Both the position numbers and the translations under genes were made by a program. This document shows positions 1-6,595 of a stretch of 29,822 nucleotides of DNA, in pieces. Numbering within the stretch: the stretch's first letter is position 1; each line of letters starts with the position of its first letter. Under the pieces are notes generated by a model. The model saw only the letters and a program-made list of their open reading frames with translations. It ran no database searches and was not told where the DNA came from. This DNA is from CAZJHD01 sp964545855 (GTDB taxonomy: Bacteria; Planctomycetota; UBA1135; JACQFD01): positions 1-29,822 of the forward strand of contig CAZJHD010000051.1 of assembly GCA_964545855.1 (NCBI GenBank), in the 5' to 3' direction.

Positions 1-643
1 CGCGCAGGCGCGCGCGGATCCGCGCGGAGCGGTCGTGCGCGCTCCGCGGCGCCGGGTAGCCGAGCGCGTCGAGGAGGCGATCGACCTCCAGGCCGAGGGC
101 GTCGAGGGCCGCGCGCGGCGGCGACGTGCCCTCGGCGGCGGCGCTCCGCGCGCGGGGACCGAAGGCGAGGGCGTGCACCGCGAGGAGCACGGCCTGGGCG
201 AGGTTGTAGACGGGACGCGCGGGCGCGGCGGGGAGACGGTAGAGCGCCGAGCAGCGCCCGACGTCGTCTCCCGAGAGGCCCGAGTCCTCCGGCCCGAAGA
301 GCAGCGCCACGCGGCACCGCGTGGCGCGGGCCCGCAGCGCGGCGGCGGCGCCGTCGTCGAAGACCTGCAACGGCGGCCCGAAGCGGCGCCGTCGCGCGGT
401 GAAGCCGACCACCCAGTCCGCCTCCACGAGCGCCGCGTCGGTGGTGGCGAATCGCTGCGCGCCGGCGAGAACGTCCTCGGCGTGGACGGCCATCCGGCGC
501 GCCCGCGCTCCGGGAGCGCGCCGCCGCACGAGCCGCAGATCGGCGAAGCCGCACCCCTTCATCGCGCGCGCGGCGGCGCCGACGTTCGCGTCGTCGCGGG
601 GGCCGACGAGGACGACGGCCACGCCGGGCCGCTTCTTCGCCAC
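1..643 (-). CDS. trmJ: SpoU/TrmJ-family RNA 2'-O-methyltransferase, 3' end cut by window edge
   Basis: This is a SAM-dependent 2'-O-ribose methyltransferase of the SpoU (SPOUT, trefoil-knot) family, acting on tRNA or rRNA in the cytoplasm. About 214 codons are visible and the C-terminus lies beyond position 1. All three family motifs can be read: motif 1 near residues 13-38 (VGPRDDANVGAAARAMKGCG), motif 2 (LFGPEDSGLS), and motif 3 (LPAAPARPVYNLAQA), where the Asn and knot residues sit. Motif 1 resembles TrmJ most, so I name it trmJ; another SpoU subgroup remains possible. The GTG start at 643 is chosen because GGAG lies 8 nt upstream, overlapping the rho stop codon. Only 11 nt separate it from rho, so the two are probably co-transcribed and translationally linked. 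Confidence 0.85.
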   Translation of the reverse strand, partial: MAKKRPGVAVVLVGPRDDANVGAAARAMKGCGFADLRLVRRRAPGARARRMAVHAEDVLAGAQRFATTDAALVEADWVVGFTARRRRFGPPLQVFDDGAAAALRARATRCRVALLFGPEDSGLSGDDVGRCSALYRLPAAPARPVYNLAQAVLLAVHALAFGPRARSAAAEGTSPPRAALDALGLEVDRLLDALGYPAPRSAHDRSARIRARLR

Positions 644-654
644 GGCTCGGACTC

Positions 655-2364
655 CTACTCCAGGTTCATGCTCATCAGGAACTCGGCGTTCGTCGTCGTC
701 TTCCCCATCTTCTCGACGAGGAGGTCCATCGCCTCGACCGGGTCGGTGATGTCGTTCATGAAGCGCCGCAGGAGCCAGACGCGGCGCAGCTCGTCCCCAT
801 CGATGAGGAGGTCCTCGCGACGGGTGCCCGAGGCGTTCACGTCCACCGCCGGGAAGATGCGGCGATCGGCGAGGCGGCGGTCGAGAACGATCTCCATGTT
901 CCCCGTCCCCTTGAACTCCTCGAAGATCACCTCGTCCATGCGCGAGCCCGTGTCGACGAGGGTCGTGCCGAGGATCGTGAGGGAGCCGCCCTCCTCGATG
1001 TTGCGCGCGGCTCCGAAGAACTGCTTGGGCTTCTGGAGCGCGCCGGCGTCGATGCCTCCGGAGAGGATCTTCCCGCTCTGGGGCGCTTCCGTGTTGTGGG
1101 CGCGCGCGAGGCGCGTGATCGAGTCGAGGAGGATCACGACGTCGAGTCCGAACTCGACCATGCGCTTCGCCTTCTGGAGGACCATCTGCGCCACCTGCAC
1201 GTGGCGCGACGCCGGCTCGTCGAACGTCGAGGCGATCACTTCGCCGCGGATCGACCGCTCCATGTCGGTGACCTCCTCCGGACGCTCGTCCACGAGGAGC
1301 ACGATCAGATGCACGTCGGGGCTGTTGGCCGTGATGGCGTTGGCGATCTTCTGGAGGAGCACCGTCTTGCCGGCGCGCGGCGGCGAGACGATGAGGCCGC
1401 GCTGCCCGCGCCCGATGGGAGCCACGAGGTCGATGATGCGCGTCTCGATCACCGCCTTCGTCGTCTCGAGCACCATCCGCCTGTCGGGGTAGAGCGGCGT
1501 CAGCTCCTCGAAGGCCGTCCGGCCGACGGCGCCCATGGGATCGCCGCCGTTCACCGTGTCGACGCGCGCGAGCGCGAGGTACTTCTCGTTCTCCTTCTGC
1601 GGCCGGACGGCGCCCGTGATCATGTGCCCGGTCTTCAGACCGTGCTTGTGGATCATCGCCTGGGAGACGAACACGTCGTCGATGTTCGGCAGGTAGTCGG
1701 CGTACGCGGGACGCAGGAAGCCGAAGCCGTCGCTCAGGATCTCGAGGCACCCCTCGGCGAGCAGGAGTCCGTGCTTCTTCAGGCGCACCCGCGCGAGCGC
1801 ACCGGCGATGGCCGCCTTCTTGGTCGTGTCGACGAGCTCGACTCCTTCCTTCTCGCAGAGCTCGAGGAGCTCCGGCAGGGGGAGCTGCTCGATGCTGGCG
1901 ATCGAGATCGCCCCGCTCTTGCGCAGCGCCGCCGAGATCTTCGCCGGCAGGGCCGACGGGGGCGGTTCCGACGCTCCGTCCGACTCGGCCTCCTCGTCGT
2001 CGGAGACGGCGCTGCTGGCGGCGGCCTTCTTCGACCGCGAGGCCGTCTTCGTTCCCTTCTTCGCGCGGCTGCGTCCCTTCTTGGGCGCCTCGGCCTCGGC
2101 CTCCTCGGCGGGCGCGTCCTCGGCGCCGGCGCCGGCCGGCATGAGCAGATCGGGATCGAGCACGCCCGTCGCCGGGAAGCCCGCGTCGTCGTCGCGCGGC
2201 AGGCCGGCGTAGTCGATGGCGGGCTGGAGCGGGTTCACGTCGGGCCGGCGATCCCGCGCGGCGCCGCCGCCGTGACCGCCCTGTCCGCCATGACCGCCGT
2301 GTCCGCTGTGTCCGCCGCGATGCACTCGGCGTCCACGGCCGCGGTGGGAACGAGAACGACCCAT
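655..2364 (-). CDS. rho: Transcription termination factor Rho with extended N-terminus
   Basis: Rho is the hexameric RNA-dependent ATPase that ends transcription. The 569-aa protein is about 150 aa longer than E. coli Rho. Residues 1-35 are His/Gly/Arg-rich with GHGGHGG-type repeats. Residues 80-140 are acidic, then Lys/Ser/Ala-rich, and look disordered. The Rho_N helical region lies at about 142-200, and the RNP1 motif of the cold-shock-like RNA-binding domain (GFGFLR) at 213-218. Walker A is SPPRAGKT (327-334), the catalytic Glu lies in VDERPEEVTDM (about 360), and Walker B is VVILLDS (409-415). The arginine-finger region GAARN is near 451-455. The ATG at 2364 has AAGGA 6 nt upstream. It follows coaE after 88 nt and precedes the TrmJ-like gene by 11 nt. 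Confidence 0.97.
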   Translation of the reverse strand: MGRSRSHRGRGRRVHRGGHSGHGGHGGQGGHGGGAARDRRPDVNPLQPAIDYAGLPRDDDAGFPATGVLDPDLLMPAGAGAEDAPAEEAEAEAPKKGRSRAKKGTKTASRSKKAAASSAVSDDEEAESDGASEPPPSALPAKISAALRKSGAISIASIEQLPLPELLELCEKEGVELVDTTKKAAIAGALARVRLKKHGLLLAEGCLEILSDGFGFLRPAYADYLPNIDDVFVSQAMIHKHGLKTGHMITGAVRPQKENEKYLALARVDTVNGGDPMGAVGRTAFEELTPLYPDRRMVLETTKAVIETRIIDLVAPIGRGQRGLIVSPPRAGKTVLLQKIANAITANSPDVHLIVLLVDERPEEVTDMERSIRGEVIASTFDEPASRHVQVAQMVLQKAKRMVEFGLDVVILLDSITRLARAHNTEAPQSGKILSGGIDAGALQKPKQFFGAARNIEEGGSLTILGTTLVDTGSRMDEVIFEEFKGTGNMEIVLDRRLADRRIFPAVDVNASGTRREDLLIDGDELRRVWLLRRFMNDITDPVEAMDLLVEKMGKTTTNAEFLMSMNLE

Positions 2365-2452
2365 GAGGATTCCTTCGAAGGAGAGGTGTGGCTCGGGTGA
2401 GCGGGAGTGCGAAGGTCGCGAACGGCTTCGCGGAAGGGACGGGACCGAGGCG

Positions 2453-3154
2453 TCAGCGTCGCGAGAGGATCTCGCGACGGAGCCGATGGACCGCCGACTC
2501 GAGGTCGCCGACGGAGCCGGTGTTGGGGATCACGTGCTGTGCCTTGCGGCGCTTCTCGTCGAGGCTCCGCTGGCTCGCCTCGCGGCGCGCCACCTCGCCG
2601 TCGCTCCAGCCGCGATCGCGGCTCGCGCGGGCGGCGCGGGACGCGGGGTCGCTGTCGACGAAGACGACGACGTCGCACGCCTCCGCCATGCCGCTCTCGA
2701 AGAGGAGCGGCACGTCGAGGACGACGAGCGCGGGAACGCCGGCGCCGTCGGCGCCGGCGCGGAGCGCGGCGACGCGAGCCTCGATGCGCGCGCGCACGAG
2801 CGGATGGAGCACGCCCTCGAGGGCGCGCAGCTTCTCGGGACGACCGAAGACGACGCGGGCCGTCGCCTCGCGGTCGAGGGTGCCGTCGGAAGCGCGCACG
2901 CGCTCGCCCAACGCGCCCTCGATCGTATCGACCACCGACGCCTCGGACTGGAGCTGGTGGACGATGGCGTCGGCGTCGATCACGGCCCCGTCGGCGCCCG
3001 CGAGCAGGCGCGCGCACGTGCTCTTTCCGGAGGCGACGCCACCGGCGAGCCCGACGAGGAGGGGCCGTTGCGTGTTCAAGGGGATCGAGGGCGTCCGGCC
3101 GCGAGCCGGGAACGGCGATGGCGTTCGCCCGCGCGTTCGGCGCAGGAGCGTCAT
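2453..3154 (-). CDS. coaE: Dephospho-CoA kinase
   Basis: CoaE phosphorylates the 3'-OH of dephospho-CoA, the last step of coenzyme A synthesis. The P-loop reads GLAGGVASGKST, followed by the DADAIVHQL acceptor-site region, a DVPLLFESG segment in the CoA-binding part, and the R-D-R lid region ending in a QRSLDEKRRKA helix. All are normal for the family. The start is uncertain. The ATG at 3154 gives 233 aa with a basic, Pro-rich 28-residue leader. A TTG at 3079 would give 208 aa, nearer the usual length of about 200 and starting just before the first strand. Neither has a good ribosome site. The open frame extends further upstream but looks non-coding there. It is the first gene of the coaE-rho-trmJ set. 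Confidence 0.93.
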   Translation of the reverse strand: MTLLRRTRGRTPSPFPARGRTPSIPLNTQRPLLVGLAGGVASGKSTCARLLAGADGAVIDADAIVHQLQSEASVVDTIEGALGERVRASDGTLDREATARVVFGRPEKLRALEGVLHPLVRARIEARVAALRAGADGAGVPALVVLDVPLLFESGMAEACDVVVFVDSDPASRAARASRDRGWSDGEVARREASQRSLDEKRRKAQHVIPNTGSVGDLESAVHRLRREILSRR

Positions 3155-3185
3155 GGGCGGCGCGCGGCGCAGTCGCCGTGCGTGC

Positions 3186-3205
3186 GACACGAGATGACAC
3201 GAGAT
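3186..3205. repeat. Tandem 10-bp direct repeat upstream of coaE
   Basis: GACACGAGAT occurs twice head-to-tail with no spacer. The copies lie about 32-51 nt upstream of the preferred coaE start. The position would suit a regulator-binding site on the coaE-rho-trmJ operon, but this is inference; it could be a chance duplication. Confidence 0.4.
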
Positions 3206-3638
3206 AGGGGATTGCGGCCGCGGGATCGGAAGCCGGTCTCGATCGGGATACGTCGAGGGAGTGCGCAGCGGGGCGAAGACCCCCTGCGCCGCGGGATCCG
3301 CGAAGAGCGCCGCAGATGATCGTCTCCGGCGCTCGGAACCACGCTCCGAACGATGGACGATCGAGGAGCTGCAGGCTTCCAAGGAGACCCTCGAAGCGAG
3401 CTTCGGAGGGCGGCTGAGTGCTCCCCGCTCGCGCGATGCGGGCGGGGGCGCGCGGTCCCGGACGGTTTCTTCGGCTCCGATCCGTGAGGGCGCCGACTCT
3501 CGCGCGGACCGCGCGACGAGAGCCGATTCACGTGCGAAGCTACCGGTCTCACCCGGCCGCCGCAAGGAGGCAGACAGCCCACGGCGGAGGTCATCGGAGC
3601 TGCGCGCGAGCTTCCGCGAGAGCGCGCGCCACCGGACC

Positions 3639-3644
3639 GGGAGC
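3639..3644. repeat. Target-site duplication, left copy (GGGAGC)
   Basis: GGGAGC directly abuts the outer end of the left inverted repeat and matches 6582-6587 exactly. Six bases is short for an IS1-type element, but both copies touch the ends precisely. Confidence 0.75.
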
Positions 3645-3660
3645 GGGCGGTGTCCTAATC
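3645..3660. repeat. Left terminal inverted repeat
   Basis: GGGCGGTGTCCTAATC, exact reverse complement of 6566-6581. Inward of the 16 bp the two ends share little more than GGG after one mismatch. The stop codon of the last passenger gene (3659-3661, read on the minus strand) overlaps its inner two bases. Confidence 0.92.
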
Positions 3661-3922
3661 AGGGCCGCGTGTGACGAACCAGGGTGATGGCAACGTGATC
3701 GAGCGTTGCGCCGTGATTGACGAGGATCGGCCCAAGACGCCCGAGTGCGGCCACCACGTCAGCTTCCGGCACGTTCGAAGCGACGTATACCGACGTGCCG
3801 AGTTTCTGAAACGGCGCCTCGGGAACGCCGGGAACCTGCGTTCCCGTGAGGGCTCGACGGACGGCGTTGTTTGCGTCGGCGTTCGACTGAAACGATGTCG
3901 AGATCGAGGCGTCGATCGGCAT
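3659..3922 (-). CDS. Passenger protein of unknown function, 87 aa
   Basis: I do not recognise this protein. It is 87 aa, soluble, with no signal peptide or membrane helix. The N-terminus is polar (Asp/Ser/Asn-rich). The C-terminal half alternates strand and helix: YVASNV, a helix in EADVVAALGRLG, then ATLDHVAITLVRH, suggesting a small alpha/beta fold. The ATG at 3922 is supported by AGGAG about 7 nt upstream, which overlaps the end of the preceding gene's region. It starts 9 nt after the 98-aa gene ends and is the last gene of the passenger operon. Its TGA overlaps the inner edge of the left inverted repeat, so the coding region uses the element to its very end. That argues it is a genuine passenger gene. 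Confidence 0.7.
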   Translation of the reverse strand: MPIDASISTSFQSNADANNAVRRALTGTQVPGVPEAPFQKLGTSVYVASNVPEADVVAALGRLGPILVNHGATLDHVAITLVRHTRP

Positions 3923-3931
3923 GGGGCTCTC

Positions 3932-4228
3932 CTATGACCTGCGGTGCTCGTGAACGATCGCCGCGCGGACGGCGGCTGCCGGCGAGTCAATCGGTGGGGC
4001 GTGGAGCACGGCGAAGAAGCGCCGGCCTCCCGAGTCGGTTTCGTGACTCCAGGCGTAGGCGCGCGTGGCCGTCGCGTGGCCGATCAAGTCGAAGACCTCG
4101 ACCGTGCCCTCCCAAACCGTGCGGCCCTCGTGACGCTCGACGACGGGCGCTGTCGCGACCCATCGGGCTTCGCAGCCGTGCGTCTTGCCGATCGCGTCGC
4201 GGAGGTCCTCACGCGACGGCTCACTCAC
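3932..4228 (-). CDS. Passenger protein of unknown function, 98 aa
   Basis: I do not recognise a named family. The 98-aa protein has a central stretch rich in aromatic and beta-forming residues (WEGTVEVFDLIGH, then RAYAWSHE and RRFFAVLH), followed by PPIDSPAAAVRAAIV, likely a C-terminal helix. This suggests a compact beta-sheet plus helix fold in the cytoplasm. It starts at GTG 4228, whose GTGA overlaps the TGA stop of the upstream 326-aa gene by 4 nt, so translational coupling is likely. It ends 9 nt before the 87-aa gene. The function cannot be told from the sequence; a role tied to the 326-aa protein is an inference from coupling alone. Confidence 0.75.
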   Translation of the reverse strand: MSEPSREDLRDAIGKTHGCEARWVATAPVVERHEGRTVWEGTVEVFDLIGHATATRAYAWSHETDSGGRRFFAVLHAPPIDSPAAAVRAAIVHEHRRS

Positions 4229-5205
4229 GTCCGTCGCACCTGGTCAATCGGGATGCCCGTTTCTGACCCCTCGACGAAGACGTAGCCCTCTTCAACGCGC
4301 GTCACCCGTCGTGCGGCCTGGAACTGAAGGACCCCCTGGCTTTCCCATTGGACGTGATCGCCGACGGTGAGCGGGACACCCCTCGGATCAAGGATTCCTC
4401 GCTTAAGCTTGTCGAGCAGGGTGTCCTTGATCCACGCGAGGTCTTCCTGCGAGAGCAGGTATGGAAGGCGCAGGATCGCCGTGCCTCCGGAGATCAGTGG
4501 CAGCGCGACGTCGCGGGCCGTAGTCGCCGGCGCGTGGCCATACAGACCTGGCGGGGACGCGGGCGGAGGCGGCATCGCGGGCGGAGCGGCGGGTGTCATG
4601 GCGGTGTTTCCTGGAGCGCCAGCGGGCGGAGGCGTTCCGCCCTCACTTCCTGCGCCTGGATCACCCACCATAGCGTCACCAAACAGGCCGGCCAGCGCAA
4701 AAGTATCTCGCGCAACGGCGATAAGCTGCCTCGTTCCCGATTCGCTGATCTTGAGGCGGTTTTCGAGTTCCCAGGCGAAGGCTTCATCGTCCGCAGGTAG
4801 CTCGCCCTCGCTTTGGTAGCGGTCGTATATCTCCTGGAGGATCGTCGGTCGGAGCGCCGTCTCTCGGAGGAGCTGCCGGTATTCCGGAGAGTTCTTGTTC
4901 GGGTTTCGAAGCAGCTCATTCGCTCGATCAGAGAGCTTGACCTGCTTGTTCGCCCTTGTTCCGGTGCCGTCGAGCAGTCCGTAGGCGAGCATGCCCGCGA
5001 GGCAGCGCATACCGCTGCTGCTCGTGGCCTTGTACCCCCAGTAGTTGCACGCGATCGAGACCGGGACAAAAGACCGCTTCGCCCGCTCGTACATCTTCTC
5101 GGCGAAGCGGAGCCCGTCTCCGAGAGAGAACGTCGGGTAGCTACGGCCGCGATTGCTCTTGAGGGAGGCCCCCGCCTCGGCGGGTCCAGTTTCTGCGTTT
5201 GCCAT
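4225..5205 (-). CDS. Passenger protein with DUF5343-like N-terminus and C-terminal beta module, 326 aa
   Basis: This is the first gene of the passenger operon. Residues 23-175 (from YPTFSLGDGLRFAEKMYE through the helical region near RDTFALAGLF) resemble the winged-helix-like DUF5343 group by my recollection: alternating helices, a NYWGY segment, then KQVKLSDRANELL. A low-complexity Pro/Gly/Ala linker spans about 181-228. After it comes a short segment at 231-265 (DVALPLISGGTAILRLPY, then a helix), and an apparent small beta-barrel at 278-326 (VGDHVQWESQGVLQF, YVFVEGSETGIPIDQV). The modular layout suits a nucleic-acid or protein-binding adaptor, but no catalytic motif is visible. The ATG at 5205 has only a weak GGGA upstream. 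Confidence is high for the gene and low for function. Confidence 0.8.
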   Translation of the reverse strand: MANAETGPAEAGASLKSNRGRSYPTFSLGDGLRFAEKMYERAKRSFVPVSIACNYWGYKATSSSGMRCLAGMLAYGLLDGTGTRANKQVKLSDRANELLRNPNKNSPEYRQLLRETALRPTILQEIYDRYQSEGELPADDEAFAWELENRLKISESGTRQLIAVARDTFALAGLFGDAMVGDPGAGSEGGTPPPAGAPGNTAMTPAAPPAMPPPPASPPGLYGHAPATTARDVALPLISGGTAILRLPYLLSQEDLAWIKDTLLDKLKRGILDPRGVPLTVGDHVQWESQGVLQFQAARRVTRVEEGYVFVEGSETGIPIDQVRRT

Positions 5206-5274
5206 TCCCGGACTCTACGGCGCCGCCCGAGTAGATTCAACGCGGTCGCGCGACATTTTTTTGCGCGAATCTCG

Positions 5275-5302
5275 TTGACCGCTCGGCCTCGTTTCGCAAA
5301 AT
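5275..5302 (+). promoter_or_regulatory. Candidate sigma-70-type promoter for the transposase
   Basis: TTGACC (5275-5280), a 16-nt spacer, then CAAAAT (5297-5302), in the AT-richest part of the 256-nt gap between the transposase and the divergent passenger operon. It lies about 160 nt upstream of the transposase start. The match is five of six at -35 and four of six at -10. Promoter rules for this phylum are not well known to me. Confidence 0.35.
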
Positions 5303-5461
5303 AGACCCGTGAAACGCCGACAAACCCACGAGGATCCTGTCCGCAAGGGCCGTCGTTCTGTTGGGGCGCGCAGGTTCGCCGGCAAAGGGCTCTACATCCT
5401 GGTCCGACGGCTTCGATGCCGTGCGCTCCACCTCCCGAAGCATAGCTGATCCTCCTCCTCC

Positions 5462-6289
5462 ATGTACACGCTCGACCGGACCAAGCAGCTCGTCGCCCTC
5501 TCCGCGCTCTCCGAAGGAATGAGCATCCGGGCAACCGGGCGGCTCGTAGGCGCACACCGCGACACGATCATGCGACTCGGCGTGAGGGCCGGAGAAGCAG
5601 CGATCGAGTACTCGGATCGAACGCTCCGCGATCTGCCGTGCCGGATGATCCAGCTCGATGAGCAGTGGAGCTTCGTCTTCAAGAAGCAGCGGCGCCTCGC
5701 GCCCGGCGACGACCCGCGCCGCATGGGAGACTTCTGGATCTGGAGCGCGATCTGCGCGGACACGCGCGCCGTTCCCACTTTCCGCCTCGGGAAGCGCGAC
5801 GCCGCGACCGCGAACGACTTCGTCACGGACGTCGCGAAGCGCATGCGAAACCGCGTGCAGGTCAGCGCGGATGGATTGAACCTCTACGTCGAGGCCATTG
5901 AGCGCGCCTTCGGTGGAGACGTCGATTTCGGCCAGGTCGTAAAGTCCTTCGAGGCGGAGGCGATCGGCCCTGGGCGCTACGGCCCGCCGCGCGTGTCGAG
6001 CGTGGAGCGTACTCCGGTCGTGGGGAAGCCGGCGTACTTCGGAATCTCGACCTCGCGCATCGAGCGACTGCACCTCGCGAATCGGATGCGCTGCCGCCGA
6101 CTCACGCGTCTCGTGGACTCCTTCTCGCGCAAAGCAGAGAACCTGCGCGCCGCGATCGGGCTCACCTACTTCGTCCACAACTTCGTGCGGCGGCACGGCG
6201 CGCACAGGCTCACGCCCGCTCAGGCTCTCGGCGTCGCGCGGAATCCGCTGACCCTCTCCGATCTCCTCGACATGACGCCCGCAGCCTGA
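5462..6289 (+). CDS. IS1-family-like DDE transposase, 275 aa
   Basis: This enzyme should cut and join the ends of the surrounding element. An N-terminal helix-turn-helix lies at about 18-39 (SEGMSIRATGRLVGAHRDTI). The catalytic core reads as IS1 InsB-like: D66 in QLDEQWSFV, D137 in SADGLNLY, and E201 in SRIERLHLANR, followed by RRLTR and FSRKAEN as in the IS1 C-terminus. Classical IS1 makes its transposase by frameshifting between insA and insB. Here one uninterrupted frame encodes the whole protein, as in some IS1 subgroups. The ATG at 5462 matches the family N-terminus although no ribosome site is seen. A better-placed GAAGGA precedes a Met at 5520, but that start would remove part of the DNA-binding region. 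The gene looks intact. Confidence 0.9.
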   Translation: MYTLDRTKQLVALSALSEGMSIRATGRLVGAHRDTIMRLGVRAGEAAIEYSDRTLRDLPCRMIQLDEQWSFVFKKQRRLAPGDDPRRMGDFWIWSAICADTRAVPTFRLGKRDAATANDFVTDVAKRMRNRVQVSADGLNLYVEAIERAFGGDVDFGQVVKSFEAEAIGPGRYGPPRVSSVERTPVVGKPAYFGISTSRIERLHLANRMRCRRLTRLVDSFSRKAENLRAAIGLTYFVHNFVRRHGAHRLTPAQALGVARNPLTLSDLLDMTPAA

Positions 6290-6350
6290 AGGAGCCTCTT
6301 GTATCCGTCGGTGCTGATGGCCTCAATTAGCCGCGTATGAGCAAAGAACG

Positions 6351-6459
6351 TGGATAGGCTCTCCGCCGACTCGTAGGTGCCGTCGGATCTGGTTCCAACC
6401 CAGGTCCGATCTACCGAGTCGGCGGAGGTGGGCGCCTCCAAACCGCCCACGCCTATCCA
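6351..6459 (+). ncRNA. Candidate structured RNA: near-fully paired three-way junction in transposon right end
   Basis: Starting 61 nt after the transposase stop, 109 nt fold into nested helices read directly from the sequence. P1 pairs 6351-6359 with 6451-6459 (9 bp, perfect). P2a pairs 6361-6373 with 6415-6427 (13 bp, perfect), continuing with TAG/CTA (6374-6376 with 6411-6413). P2b pairs 6383-6392 with 6400-6409 (10 bp) around a 7-nt loop TTCCAAC. P3 pairs 6428-6434 with 6444-6450 (7 bp, perfect) around a 9-nt loop. P2a, P3 and P1 abut with almost no unpaired bases at the junction. The single non-Watson-Crick position in P2b is T6388 opposite G6404. That is a U.G wobble in plus-strand RNA but an A-C mismatch on the other strand, favouring a plus-strand transcript. 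No T-run follows. It may be a structured 3' UTR, an RNA cofactor, or a folded DNA site. Confidence 0.5.
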
Positions 6460-6565
6460 TCTTTCGACTGATTGGCGGGAACGTCAACAGTTCCGTACAA
6501 AAATCATCGCAACGCACCGTTTCGGGGCCTGCTCGCGGAGGGTCATCGGGAAGCCCCTCACCCCA

Positions 6566-6581
6566 GATTAGGACACCGCCC
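6566..6581. repeat. Right terminal inverted repeat
   Basis: GATTAGGACACCGCCC, exact reverse complement of 3645-3660. It ends directly at the right GGGAGC copy. Confidence 0.92.
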
Positions 6582-6587
6582 GGGAGC
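6582..6587. repeat. Target-site duplication, right copy (GGGAGC)
   Basis: Identical to 3639-3644 and directly abutting the right inverted repeat. Together the two copies mark one insertion event between coaE and the gene at 6796. Confidence 0.75.
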
Positions 6588-6595
6588 GCCGCACC

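Larger units (their letters stand above)
3155..3644. other. Gene-free region upstream of coaE
   Basis: About 490 bases hold no convincing gene. The frames open here on either strand give Arg/Ser/Ala-rich translations without family features. Two small structures are visible. One is a perfect tandem 10-bp repeat at 3186-3205. The other is an imperfect inverted repeat at about 3388-3410 (CCCTCGAAGC with GCTTCGGAGGG, one bulge, very short loop). Together with 6588-6795 this was probably one divergent intergenic region of about 700 bp before the transposon inserted at 3644/6582. The coaE operon promoter should lie here, but I see no clear -35/-10 pair. Confidence 0.6.
3645..6581. mobile_element. 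Passenger-carrying IS1-like transposon, complete, 2,937 bp
   Basis: The ends are defined by a perfect 16-bp inverted repeat, GGGCGGTGTCCTAATC at 3645-3660 and its reverse complement at 6566-6581. GGGAGC occurs directly outside both ends (3639-3644 and 6582-6587), as expected for a target-site duplication. Inside are an IS1-family-like transposase (5462-6289, plus) and a divergent three-gene operon (5205 to 3659, minus). A 276-nt non-coding right end holds a strongly folded sequence at 6351-6459. Base composition is visibly less GC-extreme than the flanks, for example the T7 tract at 5256-5262 and the AAAAA run near 6500, which supports recent transfer. A typical IS1 is about 0.8 kb with 8-9 bp duplications, so both the size and the 6-bp duplication are unusual. 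Confidence 0.9.

Noticed and set aside
1096..2400. Plus-strand open frame across rho
   Set aside because: Fully antisense to a clear rho gene; the translation is Arg/Leu/His-rich with no family features.
3261..3674. Plus-strand frame between coaE and the transposon
   Set aside because: It crosses the transposon boundary and target duplication, so it cannot be an ancestral gene, and its translation is Arg/Ser-rich without features.
6391..6401. tRNA T-arm-like GGTTCCAACCC
   Set aside because: It sits at the tip of the long P2 hairpin; no acceptor, D or anticodon arm can be formed around it, so it is not a tRNA.
6220..6450. Minus-strand 76-codon frame at the transposon right end
   Set aside because: It overlaps the transposase 3' end and the strongly base-paired region; it has no convincing start site or conserved pattern.
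6351..6459. Integron attC-like recombination site
   Set aside because: The fold is attC-like in being a long hairpin, but the outer ends lack the paired GTTRRRY/RYYYAAC core sites and no integrase or cassette array is present.
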